Source: UBA11606 sp039188975 (GTDB taxonomy: Bacteria > Actinomycetota > Acidimicrobiia > Acidimicrobiales > Aldehydirespiratoraceae). From it: DNA of 64,000 bases. How positions within the stretch are numbered: the stretch's first letter is position 1; the number at the start of each line of letters is the position of its first letter. The stretch spans positions 1-64,000 of the forward strand of contig JBCCYT010000005.1 in assembly GCA_039188975.1 (NCBI GenBank). Direction: 5' to 3'. Position numbers and translations under genes: made by a program. Under the pieces are notes generated by a model, which had not been told where the DNA came from, made no database searches, and worked only from the letters and a program-made list of their open reading frames with translations. Below are positions 33,949-43,091 of this stretch, in pieces.

Positions 33949-34581
33949 ATGACCGATACGGCATCCCCGGACACCACGAGCGAGATCCTGATCGTCACTG
34001 AAGCCGCTCGGGCGACGGTGCTCGACATTCGTTCCAATGAGGACGATGCGGAAGGCCTCGGCCTGCGGATCGAGGTCACCGGCGCTTCGGGGACCGATTA
34101 CACCTACGACCTGTCTCTCGAGCCCGTTGCCGAAGCCGCCGATGACGATCACCTTCATACCAGCGAAGGGCTCACGGTCATCATCCCGGCCAACAGCGCC
34201 GACGCAATGAAGGGCGCAACGCTCGATCTGCCATCGGTTGCCGGCCAAGGCGGCCTGGTGATCCGCAATCCGAATCGGCCCAACCCGCTTGGCGACTTCG
34301 GCCAGCTGGAACTCGTTGGCGATACTGCCGAGAAGGTGCAGATGCTGTTGGCGGAGCGCATCAACCCAGCCCTTGCCTCACACGGTGGCTTTGCCGAACT
34401 CGTCGGCGTCGAGGGAGACAAAGCGTTTGTGACCATGGGTGGCGGTTGCCAGGGCTGCTCGATGAGTGCCGCGACCCTGCAGGAAGGCATTCAAAAAGCC
34501 ATCCTCGACGCAGTGCCCGAGATCACCGAAGTGGTTGACACCACCGACCATCAGCAAGGCGAGAACCCCTACTACACCTGA
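33949..34581 (+). CDS. NfuA-like iron-sulfur carrier protein
   Basis: 210 residues from ATG 33949 (or two residues longer from 33943; see promoter). The N-terminal part (about 12-100) resembles a degenerate A-type carrier (ILIVTEAARATVLDIR, then GLGLRIEVTG). The C-terminal part (about 120-190) is a NifU domain with HGGFAELVGVEGDKAFVTMGGGCQGCSMSAATL, whose CxxC binds a [4Fe-4S] cluster in a dimer. It probably delivers clusters to target enzymes, and several likely clients are encoded nearby, including MoaA and the ferrochelatase. It stands alone, with no suf genes beside it. Confidence 0.88.
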   Translation: MTDTASPDTTSEILIVTEAARATVLDIRSNEDDAEGLGLRIEVTGASGTDYTYDLSLEPVAEAADDDHLHTSEGLTVIIPANSADAMKGATLDLPSVAGQGGLVIRNPNRPNPLGDFGQLELVGDTAEKVQMLLAERINPALASHGGFAELVGVEGDKAFVTMGGGCQGCSMSAATLQEGIQKAILDAVPEITEVVDTTDHQQGENPYYT

Positions 34582-34704
34582 GCTCCGGGTCGATCTACGC
34601 CCCTTCGACGTGATGCGGCGGCTGGTCGATGGCGAGCGCCGGTACCGGAGCGAGCTTCGCGGCTGGTTTCCCCGATGGCCCGCGATCGGCTCGACCGATG
34701 GGTG

Positions 34705-36555
34705 CTAGCTGAGCAGGCTGCGAACCGAGGCGGCGATGCCGTCCGCGTCGAGGCCGAACCCGGCGTGGATCTCGTCGGGATCACCGTGAGGGATGTATTC
34801 GGTCGGGATGCCGAGCACCCGAACTCGGCAACTCGCCCCCTGTTCGCCCAGGGCATCGCGCACCCCGGCGCCGGCGCCCCCGATCCGCAGACCGTCCTCG
34901 ATCGACACGACACAGTCGTGGCGGGTGAGATCATCGACCATCTCGGGGTCGAGCGGCATGACGACCCGAGGGTCATAGATCGTGCATTCGATACCTTCGG
35001 CCGCAAGCAGCTCGGCGGCTGCGGTGGCGGCGGGCAACATCTGGCCAAAGCCAACGAGCGCGATCCGGCCGTCGCCCGACCGGACCTTGCGGGCGCGAAG
35101 ACCGGCACCGACCTCGCCATGGCCAACATGAGCGGCCTTGCCCCGCGACCAACGGATGGCGACGGGACCGGACGTGATGTCGATCGCGTCCTCCATCATC
35201 TGCTGGAGTTCCTGATAGCTCGAGGGTGCGAACACCGTCATACCGGGCACCTTCGTCAACAACACCAGATCGAGGACACCATGATGGCTGGCGCCGTCAG
35301 GGCCCGTGATCCCGGCCCGGTCAAGACAGAAGATCACCGGCAAACCGTGGAGGCCGACGTCGAGGTTGACCTGATCGATCGCTCGGGTGAGGAAGGTCGA
35401 ATACACCGCGACCAGCGGTCGTAGCCCACCCATCGCCATGCCGGCTGCGGAGGTGACCGCATGTTGCTCGGCGATGCCGACATCGAAACAACGATTCGGG
35501 AAACGCTCGCGGAACGGCAACAGGCCGGTGGAGTCTGGCATCGCTGCCGTGATTGCCACGAGATCGATGTTCTGATCGCCGAGCTTCACGAGCGTTTCGC
35601 TGAAGGCTGCGGTGTAGGAGCCTTCCTTGAGGGCCGACCCGGTGTCGTTCAGACCCGGCTTGGCGTCGTGCATGTTCTTGATCGGGTCCTGCTCGGCCGG
35701 AGCGTAGCCCTTGCCCTTTTGCGTCAAGACATGGACGACGACGGGCCCGGCAAATTCAGCGGCGTTGTCCAGCGCCTCTTCCATCGACTCGATGTCGTGA
35801 CCGTCGAACGGACCCATGTAGCGAACGCCGAGGTCCTCGAAGAACGCCGACGGCTCCCACATCTCGCGGACGGCTGCCTTCGACATCCGCACCCCTCGGC
35901 TGATCTGTTCGCCAACCCAGGGAATGGACTCGGCGATCTCTTCGATCTTGGCTTGGCGGCGCATGTAGACGGGGTTGTTGCGGATCTTCACCAGGCTCTC
36001 GGAGAGCCGCGACACCGTCGGTGCGTACGACCGCCCGTTGTCGTTGAGCACGATCGTGACGTCGCTCCCCGCGTGGCCGAGGTTGTTGAGACCCTCAAAC
36101 GCCATGCCACCGGTCATGGCGCCATCGCCGATGACCGCGACGATGCGGCGTCGAGCATCGGTGGCTTCGAACGCTGTCGCGATGCCGTGGGCATAGCTGA
36201 GCACGGTCGATGCGTGGCTGTTTTCGATCCAATCGTGATCGGATTCCGTGCGACTCGGGTAGCCCGACAGTCCGCCGCTTTCTCGCAGGGTCGCGAAGTC
36301 GCCGGCCCGGCCGGTCAGCATCTTGTGGACATACGACTGATGGCCGGTGTCCCAGAGGATCACGTCGTGGGGTGAGCGAAACACCCGATGCAGCGCAATC
36401 GTGAGCTCGACCGCGCCGAGATTCGACCCGAGGTGGCCTCCGTGCTCGTTGATCGAGTCGATCACGAGGTGGCGGATCTGATCGGCGAGGTCGTCGAGTT
36501 CGGCGTACGACCGGCCGCGAAGATCGTCAGGCCCATTCAGGGCGTCGAGCAGCAT
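34705..36555 (-). CDS. dxs: 1-deoxy-D-xylulose-5-phosphate synthase
   Basis: 616 residues, the normal family length. It condenses pyruvate and glyceraldehyde 3-phosphate with thiamine diphosphate, the first step of the MEP isoprenoid pathway. Seen are GGHLGSNLGAVELTIALH, the TPP motif GDGAMTGGMAFEGLNN ending in LNDNGRSYAPTVS, the central transketolase motif FDVGIAEQHAVTSAAGMA, and the RIALVGFGQMLPAA C-terminal domain. The start overlaps the end of the PAP2 gene by 29 bp. The isoprenoid link to uppP and the CrtI-like gene in the same window is functional, not operonic. Confidence 0.96.
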   Translation of the reverse strand: MLLDALNGPDDLRGRSYAELDDLADQIRHLVIDSINEHGGHLGSNLGAVELTIALHRVFRSPHDVILWDTGHQSYVHKMLTGRAGDFATLRESGGLSGYPSRTESDHDWIENSHASTVLSYAHGIATAFEATDARRRIVAVIGDGAMTGGMAFEGLNNLGHAGSDVTIVLNDNGRSYAPTVSRLSESLVKIRNNPVYMRRQAKIEEIAESIPWVGEQISRGVRMSKAAVREMWEPSAFFEDLGVRYMGPFDGHDIESMEEALDNAAEFAGPVVVHVLTQKGKGYAPAEQDPIKNMHDAKPGLNDTGSALKEGSYTAAFSETLVKLGDQNIDLVAITAAMPDSTGLLPFRERFPNRCFDVGIAEQHAVTSAAGMAMGGLRPLVAVYSTFLTRAIDQVNLDVGLHGLPVIFCLDRAGITGPDGASHHGVLDLVLLTKVPGMTVFAPSSYQELQQMMEDAIDITSGPVAIRWSRGKAAHVGHGEVGAGLRARKVRSGDGRIALVGFGQMLPAATAAAELLAAEGIECTIYDPRVVMPLDPEMVDDLTRHDCVVSIEDGLRIGGAGAGVRDALGEQGASCRVRVLGIPTEYIPHGDPDEIHAGFGLDADGIAASVRSLLS

Positions 36556-37396
36556 CGCTTGTCAGGGTACCCGCCGGACCCGGCAGGATTTGAGTCAGGC
36601 GGCCCGCAACTTTGATACCGATTCCGAGCGCAAGCAGGCCACCGACGGCGTCGAGCCAGAAATGATTGGCCGTCACCACGATCGCGAACAGGGTCAAGAC
36701 CGGGTAGGCCGCGATCGCCACACGCGCCCACCGGCTCCGCAGGACCGGGTACAACGCAATCGTGCACCAGGTCGCCCAGGCAACATGCAGGCTTGGCATG
36801 GCTGCGTACTGATTGCTGATCGTCTCCATCGTGCCGGACTCAAATGACCACAGCCCACCGGGGTCGACGAGAGTGTCGACATAGTCGTGCCCTGGCTCAC
36901 AGGCGCCGAACCGCGAGTCGCAATTGCCGAGCAAGCGCGGCGGCATCAACGGAAAGAAGGCGAACCCGACCAGCGCGACGCCGGTTGTCGCAGCCAGGGT
37001 CGAGCGCATGAACGTGTAGCGGCGAGGGAACCGCACGAACAGGTACACCATCGCCCCGATCGTCACCGCGAAGTGGAACGTGCCATAGAAGACGTTCCAG
37101 AAGATGATGAACCAGTCCCACTCGAGGAATCGGTTGTGCAGCCACTCCTCGACGTACAGGCCGACCGCCCGCTCGATGTCGATGATGCGTTCGGCGTTGC
37201 GATAGGACGCCTCTTGCACCGACGCCCCCAGCGCCGACCCAAACTGGTTCCGGATGGCCGAGTAGATGACGTAGAAGGCGAGCGTCAACCCCAGCTCGAC
37301 CCACCAGCGCAGCGGTCGAGCGGTTTCGGTTTCGGTTGCGGTTTCGGCGACGCCACTGCCGGGGGCCGGCGTCGACCCGTGCTCGGCGTCCGACAT
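36527..37396 (-). CDS. PAP2-superfamily membrane phosphatase/transferase
   Basis: 289 residues with about six membrane helices. The phosphatase signature is degenerate in its first motif, but AMPSLHVAWATWC and ANHFWLDAVGGLLAL give the second (Ser-x-His) and third (His-x-x-x-Asp) motifs of PAP2/inositol-phosphorylceramide-synthase-like enzymes. A low-complexity stretch of alternating Thr-Glu (TETETARP) precedes the first helix. It could dephosphorylate or transfer head groups on polyprenyl or phospholipid substrates. It is transcribed into dxs with a 29-bp overlap. Confidence 0.82.
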   Translation of the reverse strand: MSDAEHGSTPAPGSGVAETATETETARPLRWWVELGLTLAFYVIYSAIRNQFGSALGASVQEASYRNAERIIDIERAVGLYVEEWLHNRFLEWDWFIIFWNVFYGTFHFAVTIGAMVYLFVRFPRRYTFMRSTLAATTGVALVGFAFFPLMPPRLLGNCDSRFGACEPGHDYVDTLVDPGGLWSFESGTMETISNQYAAMPSLHVAWATWCTIALYPVLRSRWARVAIAAYPVLTLFAIVVTANHFWLDAVGGLLALGIGIKVAGRLTQILPGPAGTLTSDAARRPEWA

Positions 37397-37404
37397 CGGG
37401 CCGG

Positions 37405-37410
37405 ATCGTA
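37405..37410 (-). promoter_or_regulatory. TANNNT -10 box for the PAP2-dxs operon
   Basis: TACGAT on the minus strand ends 8 nt before the ATG at 37396. Confidence 0.4.
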
Positions 37411-37489
37411 ACCGAGGTTCGCCTAGGCTGAGAGGCGTCTCGCGGTGCGACCGGCCCCGTCATCGTTCCCGTCTCGAGGGAGATGACCC

Positions 37490-38083
37490 ATGGGCCCCAC
37501 CCATTTCTTGTTTCGTCGGTTCGCGAGCGTGCTGTGCGCCGCCGCCTTGAGCGCCGCAGTTGCAGCCGCGTGTTCGCCATCATCCGCGCCGGCCCCGCCG
37601 CCGACCGACAGCGCCCCGCCGCCGAATGACCTGGACGAGCCCGCGTCGCGGTCGCCGGAGGTCACCTGGCCGACGATCGGATGGTTGGTGCTCGACCTGG
37701 AGGCCGAGATCGCACTCGACCCGCACCAGTCGATGGCATGGACGGCTGGGACCGCCGCCCGATGGGACGCAACAACGGTCGAGGTCTGGACCGACTCGCC
37801 CGACCCGGCGGATCCGCCGCAACGCCTGCGTGAACATCGCCGAGAAGCGAACCAGGCGGCGACCATTGCCGCGCTGCGAGGCATGTTCCACGCATCGTTG
37901 GCTGATGGGCTCGTGGCGGTGGGTGACGATGATTCCACGACGTGGACCTACGAAGCGACGTACTCGGGCCTCGACACCGTCGTGCGAGAGACATGGCGAA
38001 TCGGTGTCGGTCCGGCGCCGTGGCTGGCGGGCGGCGGGGCCCACCGAGAGGAGTCGTTCGGCCCGTTTGGGGCCTCGCCATGA
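37490..38083 (+). CDS. Hypothetical lipoprotein
   Basis: 197 residues. A signal peptide (FLFRRFASVLCAAALSAAVAAAC) ends in a lipobox-like AAAC, followed by a Pro/Ala/Ser-rich tether of about 30 residues. The mature domain has several Trp (TWPTIGWLVLDLEAEI, MAWTAGTAARWDATTVEVW, TTWTYEATYSG) and looks beta-rich. I recognise no family. It is divergent from PAP2-dxs and 64 bp upstream of tldD, so it could belong to the same transcript as the TldD/E cluster, though tldD has its own ribosome-binding site. Confidence 0.65.
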   Translation: MGPTHFLFRRFASVLCAAALSAAVAAACSPSSAPAPPPTDSAPPPNDLDEPASRSPEVTWPTIGWLVLDLEAEIALDPHQSMAWTAGTAARWDATTVEVWTDSPDPADPPQRLREHRREANQAATIAALRGMFHASLADGLVAVGDDDSTTWTYEATYSGLDTVVRETWRIGVGPAPWLAGGGAHREESFGPFGASP

Positions 38084-38147
38084 GAGAGAGCGTTCCGCCC
38101 CGATACCATGGGGCTCCCCCCTCACACCCCACCTTTTCGGAGGCACC

Positions 38148-39539
38148 GTGCTCGACCACGAGCTCATCAACCGCACCCTGTCCACCGCGATGCGAACCGG
38201 GGGTGAGTTTGCCGAGGTGTTCGTCGAAGACAAGCGGTCGTCGTCCGCGGTGCTCGACGACGGACGAGTCGAAGAACTCACCAGCGGCCGCGACCGGGGC
38301 GCCGGGATTCGGGTCGTTGTGGGTGACACGACCGGCTTCGCCCATACCGCAGATTTGAGTGAGGCAGGTCTCCGAGCCGCAGCGGAAGCGGCCGCGTCGG
38401 CTGCACGAGGGGGAGGAGGCGCCAACACGGTCGTCGCGGTATCGCCGATCGACGTCGAGCGTGGCGCTCCCGTGCGGATCCCGCCCGAAGATGTCGCCAA
38501 AGCCACCAAGGTTGGCTTGTTGACACTCGCCAACGAAGCCGCCCGCGCCGAGGGTTCGGCCATCTCACAGGTGTCGGCCCGCTACGGCGACTCACGGCGC
38601 CGGATCCTCGTCGCCAATTCCGACGGGCTCCTCGCCGAGGACGATCAGATCCGGACGCTCTTCAGCGTTTCATGCGTGGCCACCGGCGACACCGGACTGC
38701 AGACCGGTCGCGAATCGACGGGCCGTACCGTCGGTTTCGAACTGTTCGACGAGGCCGATGTCGAAGGGATGGGCCGTCGCGCCGCCGAGCGCGCGATCAC
38801 CAAGCTGTCCGCCCGGCCCGCGCCGTCTGGCGCCGTACCCGTCGTCGTCGGCCCCGGTGGCGGCGGTGTGCTCTTCCACGAAGCGTGCGGGCACGGCCTC
38901 GAAGCCGATCTCGTCGGCAAGTCGGCGTCGGTGTTCGCGAACCGGGTTGGCGAGCAGGTCGCCTCCCCGCTCGTGACCTTGATCGACGACGGCACTATGG
39001 CCGGTGAGTGGGGTTACTTCGCGATCGACGACGAAGGCCGCCCGGCCGGTCACAACGTCTTGATCGAGAACGGCGTCCTCACCGACTACATGTGGGATCA
39101 CCTGCGTGCTCGCAAGGAAGGCCGCGAGTCATCGGGCAACGGACGGCGCCAGAGCTATCAGCACCTGCCGATGGTTCGCATGACCAACACCTACATCACG
39201 GCGGGCCATGACGATCCGGCCGACATCATCGCCGACACCGATTCCGGCGTGTACGTCGCCCAGCTCGGCGGTGGTCAGGTCAACACCGCGACCGGTGACT
39301 TCGTGTTCGGCATGACCGAGGCGTACCTCATCGAGAACGGTCAAATCACCGACCCGATCCGCGAGGGCAATCTCATCGGCAATGGGCCTGACGTGCTCAC
39401 CCGGATCGACATGCTCGGCCACGACTTCAAGATGGGCTCTCCAGGGACCTGCGGCAAGGACGGCCAGGGCGTGCCGGTTGGTGATGGCACGCCGACGCTT
39501 CGGGTGACGTCGTTGACGGTCGGCGGCACTGCCGCCTGA
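38148..39539 (+). CDS. tldD: TldD metalloprotease subunit
   Basis: 463 residues from GTG 38148, preceded by GGAGG at 38139-38143. The zinc site is in LFHEACGHGLEADLVG (HExxxH), the defining feature of the catalytic subunit. Other blocks are EVFVEDKRSSSAVLDDGRVE at the start and YITAGHDDPADIIADTDSGVYV, GGGQVNTATGDFVFGMTEAYLIENG near the end. With TldE it forms a ring protease that trims unfolded or modified peptides, as in microcin or RiPP leader removal. It is followed within 2 bp by the first TldE-like gene. Confidence 0.94.
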   Translation: MLDHELINRTLSTAMRTGGEFAEVFVEDKRSSSAVLDDGRVEELTSGRDRGAGIRVVVGDTTGFAHTADLSEAGLRAAAEAAASAARGGGGANTVVAVSPIDVERGAPVRIPPEDVAKATKVGLLTLANEAARAEGSAISQVSARYGDSRRRILVANSDGLLAEDDQIRTLFSVSCVATGDTGLQTGRESTGRTVGFELFDEADVEGMGRRAAERAITKLSARPAPSGAVPVVVGPGGGGVLFHEACGHGLEADLVGKSASVFANRVGEQVASPLVTLIDDGTMAGEWGYFAIDDEGRPAGHNVLIENGVLTDYMWDHLRARKEGRESSGNGRRQSYQHLPMVRMTNTYITAGHDDPADIIADTDSGVYVAQLGGGQVNTATGDFVFGMTEAYLIENGQITDPIREGNLIGNGPDVLTRIDMLGHDFKMGSPGTCGKDGQGVPVGDGTPTLRVTSLTVGGTAA

Positions 39540-39541
39540 CG

Positions 39542-40885
39542 ATGGCTGAACTTCTCGACATCGCCACCCGGGTCGCCGGGTGGGCCAACGCCGGCGAGCA
39601 ACTTGAAGCGTTCGTCGTTCACGAAACCGAGACCGACGTCCGGGCCTACAACGGCGCGGTCGAATCCTTCACCCGAGCCGAGTCTCGTGGCATCGGCGTT
39701 CGGGTCATCGTCGACGGCAAGCAGGGCTACGCCTACGCCGGGACGCTCGACGAAGATGCGCTCAGCGAGACGCTCCGCGAGGCCCGCGATAATGCATCGT
39801 TCGCCGAACCCGACGAGTTCAACGGGCTGGCGACCCCCGATGACGTCGGCTTCGCTGACCTCGATCTGTGGTCCGACGACTTCGCGTCGTTCACCACCGA
39901 CGAGAAGGTGGCGTTGGCGATCGAGCTCGAGCGGCTGACGCTCGACGCCAATCCGTTGGTGAGTGGTGTCGAGTCGGCAGAGTACGTCGACATGGCCTAC
40001 GAGTCGGCCGTGGCAACGTCGACCGGAATCGCAGCCACCGGTCGCGGCACCGGGTGTTACGTGTCCACCCACTCGATGGCAGAGCGAGATGGCGAAACCC
40101 AGACGGGCTTCGGGTTCTCGCTCGGCCGCGATCCACGTGGACTCGACCCGGCCGCCGCCGCACGCGACGCCGGTGAGCGTGCGACCCGGCTACTCGGCGG
40201 CACGAAGCCAGCATCGGAGCGCCTCACCGTCGTGCTCGACCCATTCGTGACGGCCCAATTCCTCGGCATCGTCGGCCATACGCTCACCGGGGACGCCGTA
40301 CTCAAAGGCCGGTCGATGTTCGCAGACCGTCTCGGTGATGCGGTCGCTGCTTCGTCGATCACGTTGGTTGACGATCCGACCAACGCCGATGCGTTCACTG
40401 CCGGCATCGTCGACGGCGAGGGACTCGCAACTCGCCGCGTGCCGTTGATCGTCGACGGCGAACTTCAGGCGTTTCTCCACAACGCCTACTCCGGTCGCCG
40501 AGCCGCCCGCCCGTCCACCGGTTCAGCGGTGCGGGGCGGTTTCAAGAGCGGACCGGGGGTCGGCGCGCAAGCACTCGCACTGACGCCCGGTGATCGTTCA
40601 CCCGCAGACCTGATCGCAGGGATCGACAACGGCTTTCTCGTGCAAGGCGTCGCCGGACTGCACTCGGGAGTCAATCCGGTGTCGGGCGACTTCTCGACCG
40701 GTGCGGAGGGGCTGCGGATCCGCAATGGCGAGGTCGCCGAACCAATCCGTGAAGTCACCATTGCCTCGACGTTGCAGCGGCTGCTTCACGACATCGAAGG
40801 GATCGGTAACGATCTCGAGTGGTTGCCGATGAGCGCGGCAGGGGTTTCGCTCGTCGTCGCCGACGTGACGATGTCGGGAGCCTGA
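39542..40885 (+). CDS. tldE: TldE/PmbA-like protease subunit, copy 1
   Basis: 447 residues. It lacks the HExxxH zinc motif, as TldE subunits do. Blocks are LEAFVVHETETDVRAYNGAVESFTRAESRGIGVRV at the start, VLDPFVTAQFLGIVGHTLTGDAVLKGRSMF in the middle, and GLHSGVNPVSGDFSTGAEGLRIRNGE near the end, all hallmarks of PmbA. It begins 2 bp after tldD stops. The paralogue that follows is about half identical by eye, so the two probably arose by tandem duplication. Confidence 0.92.
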   Translation: MAELLDIATRVAGWANAGEQLEAFVVHETETDVRAYNGAVESFTRAESRGIGVRVIVDGKQGYAYAGTLDEDALSETLREARDNASFAEPDEFNGLATPDDVGFADLDLWSDDFASFTTDEKVALAIELERLTLDANPLVSGVESAEYVDMAYESAVATSTGIAATGRGTGCYVSTHSMAERDGETQTGFGFSLGRDPRGLDPAAAARDAGERATRLLGGTKPASERLTVVLDPFVTAQFLGIVGHTLTGDAVLKGRSMFADRLGDAVAASSITLVDDPTNADAFTAGIVDGEGLATRRVPLIVDGELQAFLHNAYSGRRAARPSTGSAVRGGFKSGPGVGAQALALTPGDRSPADLIAGIDNGFLVQGVAGLHSGVNPVSGDFSTGAEGLRIRNGEVAEPIREVTIASTLQRLLHDIEGIGNDLEWLPMSAAGVSLVVADVTMSGA

Positions 40886-40886
40886 G

Positions 40887-42248
40887 ATGAGCAAACCGGC
40901 GGAAAGCCAGGAGCTCGCACGGCGGCTGGTTGCGCAAGCCCAAGTCGGTGAGCACGTCGAGGTGTGCGCAGGATCCTCCGTGCGCACCGAGGTTCGGGTC
41001 CACGGCGGTGAGGTCGAGTCGCTCACCGTTGCTGAGAGCCGAGGCGTCGGGGTGCGGGTCATCCGCAACGGTCGCGAGGGATTTGCCCACGCCGGTACCT
41101 TCGACGGCGATGTCGTGGGCGAGTTGCTGGCTGAAGCACGCGACAATCTCGACTTTGCGGAGCCCGACGACCGGGTCGGGCTCGCCGAACCCGACGGGGT
41201 GGCCGCGGCCGAGATCGACCCTTGGGATGACCGGCTCGACGCGATGTCGGTCGATGACAAGGTCGCCTTGGCAATCGAACTCGAAGCGGCGACGCGAGCG
41301 GCCGACGAGCGGGTACGAGGTGTCCGCACCTCGATCTATGTCGATGCCCGAGGCGAGAGCGCGATCGTGAGCACTGCGGGAATCGACGGTTGGGATCGAG
41401 GCGCATCTGCGTCGATCTCGACCAGTGCACTCATCGATGACCCGTCTGGCGCGACCCGCACCGGCGGGGCGGTCGATGCCGCGGCGGCGCCACAGGACCT
41501 CGATGTCGAGAAGGTTGCTCGGCTCGCGGTCGAGCGTGGCGTACAGCTGCTTGGTGCCGGTCCACCTGAGACGGGCCGCCCGATCGTCGTGCTCGAACCT
41601 CGCTTTGCCGCCACCGTGCTCGGCATCGTGGCCGGCATGTTGTCGGGCGAGCGGGTGGTGAAGGGGCGAACGCCATTCGGTGATCGGGTGGGGCAGGCCA
41701 TTGCCACGCCGTCGCTCACCATGCTCGACGATCCCATCGATCCCGACTCGCTTTCGGCGTCCGCGTTCGACGGTGAGGGTCTCGCCTGCCGTCGCGTTCC
41801 GCTCATCACCGATGGGGTTCTCGACGGCTTCTTGCACGACAGTCGCAGCGCTCGTGGTCTGGGCGCAGCATCGACCGGTTCGGCGTTGCGTTCGGTCCGC
41901 GGCATGCCGAGTCCCGGTTACCGCTCGCTGCGGGTGGCGCCCGGTGAAGGCGATCTCGACTCGTTCATCGCAGACATCGACCATGGGTTGCTCGTCGCCT
42001 CGCTGCAAGGGCTTCACAGCGGTGTCAATGCCGTCAGCGGTGATCTGTCCGTCGGCGTCGAAGGGGTGATGATCCGCAACGGCGAACTCGCCGAACCGGT
42101 GCGGGAGGGCACGCTCGCCGGTGCGCTTCCCCGCTTGCTGCTCGACATCGTCGCCGTTGGCGCTGATCTTGAACGTCAACCGGGTGGAACGCTCGTCCCG
42201 TCACTGATGATCGAGGGGTTGACCCTCGGCGGCGGGCCCGGCGCCTAA
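40887..42248 (+). CDS. TldE/PmbA-like protease subunit, copy 2
   Basis: 453 residues starting 1 bp after the copy-1 stop. It keeps the same blocks (RTEVRVHGGEVESLTVAESRGVGVRV, LEPRFAATVLGIVAGMLSGERVVKGRTPF, GLHSGVNAVSGDLSVGVEGVMIRNGE) and also lacks a zinc motif. It diverges from copy 1 mostly in the N-terminal half. Two TldE-type subunits beside a single TldD suggest alternative TldD-TldE pairs with different substrate specificity, or a three-component ring. No obvious RiPP precursor or modification enzyme is nearby. Confidence 0.9.
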   Translation: MSKPAESQELARRLVAQAQVGEHVEVCAGSSVRTEVRVHGGEVESLTVAESRGVGVRVIRNGREGFAHAGTFDGDVVGELLAEARDNLDFAEPDDRVGLAEPDGVAAAEIDPWDDRLDAMSVDDKVALAIELEAATRAADERVRGVRTSIYVDARGESAIVSTAGIDGWDRGASASISTSALIDDPSGATRTGGAVDAAAAPQDLDVEKVARLAVERGVQLLGAGPPETGRPIVVLEPRFAATVLGIVAGMLSGERVVKGRTPFGDRVGQAIATPSLTMLDDPIDPDSLSASAFDGEGLACRRVPLITDGVLDGFLHDSRSARGLGAASTGSALRSVRGMPSPGYRSLRVAPGEGDLDSFIADIDHGLLVASLQGLHSGVNAVSGDLSVGVEGVMIRNGELAEPVREGTLAGALPRLLLDIVAVGADLERQPGGTLVPSLMIEGLTLGGGPGA

Positions 42249-42281
42249 CCTCGCGCCGACCGCAGCCGACGAGGAGCGAGT

Positions 42282-43091
42282 ATGGAGATCCTTCACGCCA
42301 TCGTGCTGGGCATTGTGCAGGGACTGTCGGAGTTCTTGCCGATCTCGTCGAGCGGGCATCTCGAGCTGACCCGTTGGCTCTTTGGGTGGGACGCCCTCGA
42401 CGAAGACCTGGAGACGGCGTTCGACGTCGCTGTGCACCTCGGAACCCTCTTCGGTGCGATCGCGTACCTGCGACATGACGTCGTCAAGTACCTCATGGCC
42501 GGTTTCGCCCCGCTGCGGGGTCAACCGTTGGAGACCGACGGGCGCATCGCCTGGTTTCTCGTGGCGAGTGCCGTTCCGGCCGGTATCACGGGTGTCTTGT
42601 TGAAGGATCAGATCGCTGACCTCGATCGGATCTGGATGATCGCCCTCATGTTGATCGTGTTTGGCGTGGCGCTCCTCGTCGCTGATCGACTTCCCGAGCG
42701 ACGGGCTCTCGACGAATTCCGCCTGCGCGATGCGCTGGCGATGGGGGTCGGGCAGGCGTTGGCCTTGCAGCCGGGTGTGAGCCGGTCGGGAGCAACGCTC
42801 ACGGTGTGTCGGGGCCTCGGGTTCGAGCGGGACGCGGCGGCCCGTCTCGTGTTCTTGATGAGCTTGCCGATCATCGCCGGCGCCGGCGTGTTCGCACTGG
42901 CGGATGCGTCGATTCCATCGAACTTCTGGCCCCCGTTCCTGTGGGGGATGGCGGCATCGGCCATCACCGGCTGGGTTGCGGTGTGGGGCACCCTCAAGTT
43001 GGTGCAGACCCGAACCTTCGCCCCGTTCGTGGTGTACCGGATCGTGCTCGGCATCGCCGTGTTGTTGATCTTGGCGACCGGCTGGCGTTAG
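42282..43091 (+). CDS. uppP: Undecaprenyl-diphosphatase (BacA/UppP)
   Basis: 269 residues with about eight membrane helices. GIVQGLSEFLPISSSGHLEL carries the ExxxE-type and SSSGH motif, and LQPGVSRSGATLT the PGxSRSG motif, the two active-site regions. The enzyme recycles the lipid carrier for peptidoglycan and other glycans by removing one phosphate from undecaprenyl diphosphate. A clear GAGGAG ribosome-binding site lies before the ATG. Its stop overlaps the stop of the convergent SAF-domain gene (TTAG). Confidence 0.95.
   Translation: MEILHAIVLGIVQGLSEFLPISSSGHLELTRWLFGWDALDEDLETAFDVAVHLGTLFGAIAYLRHDVVKYLMAGFAPLRGQPLETDGRIAWFLVASAVPAGITGVLLKDQIADLDRIWMIALMLIVFGVALLVADRLPERRALDEFRLRDALAMGVGQALALQPGVSRSGATLTVCRGLGFERDAAARLVFLMSLPIIAGAGVFALADASIPSNFWPPFLWGMAASAITGWVAVWGTLKLVQTRTFAPFVVYRIVLGIAVLLILATGWR

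Noticed and set aside
34582..34704. Terminator between the NfuA-like gene and dxs
   Set aside because: A short palindrome (ccggtaccgg) is present but its stem is only 5 bp and there is no T-tract; not enough to call. I see nothing else in this 123-bp gap.
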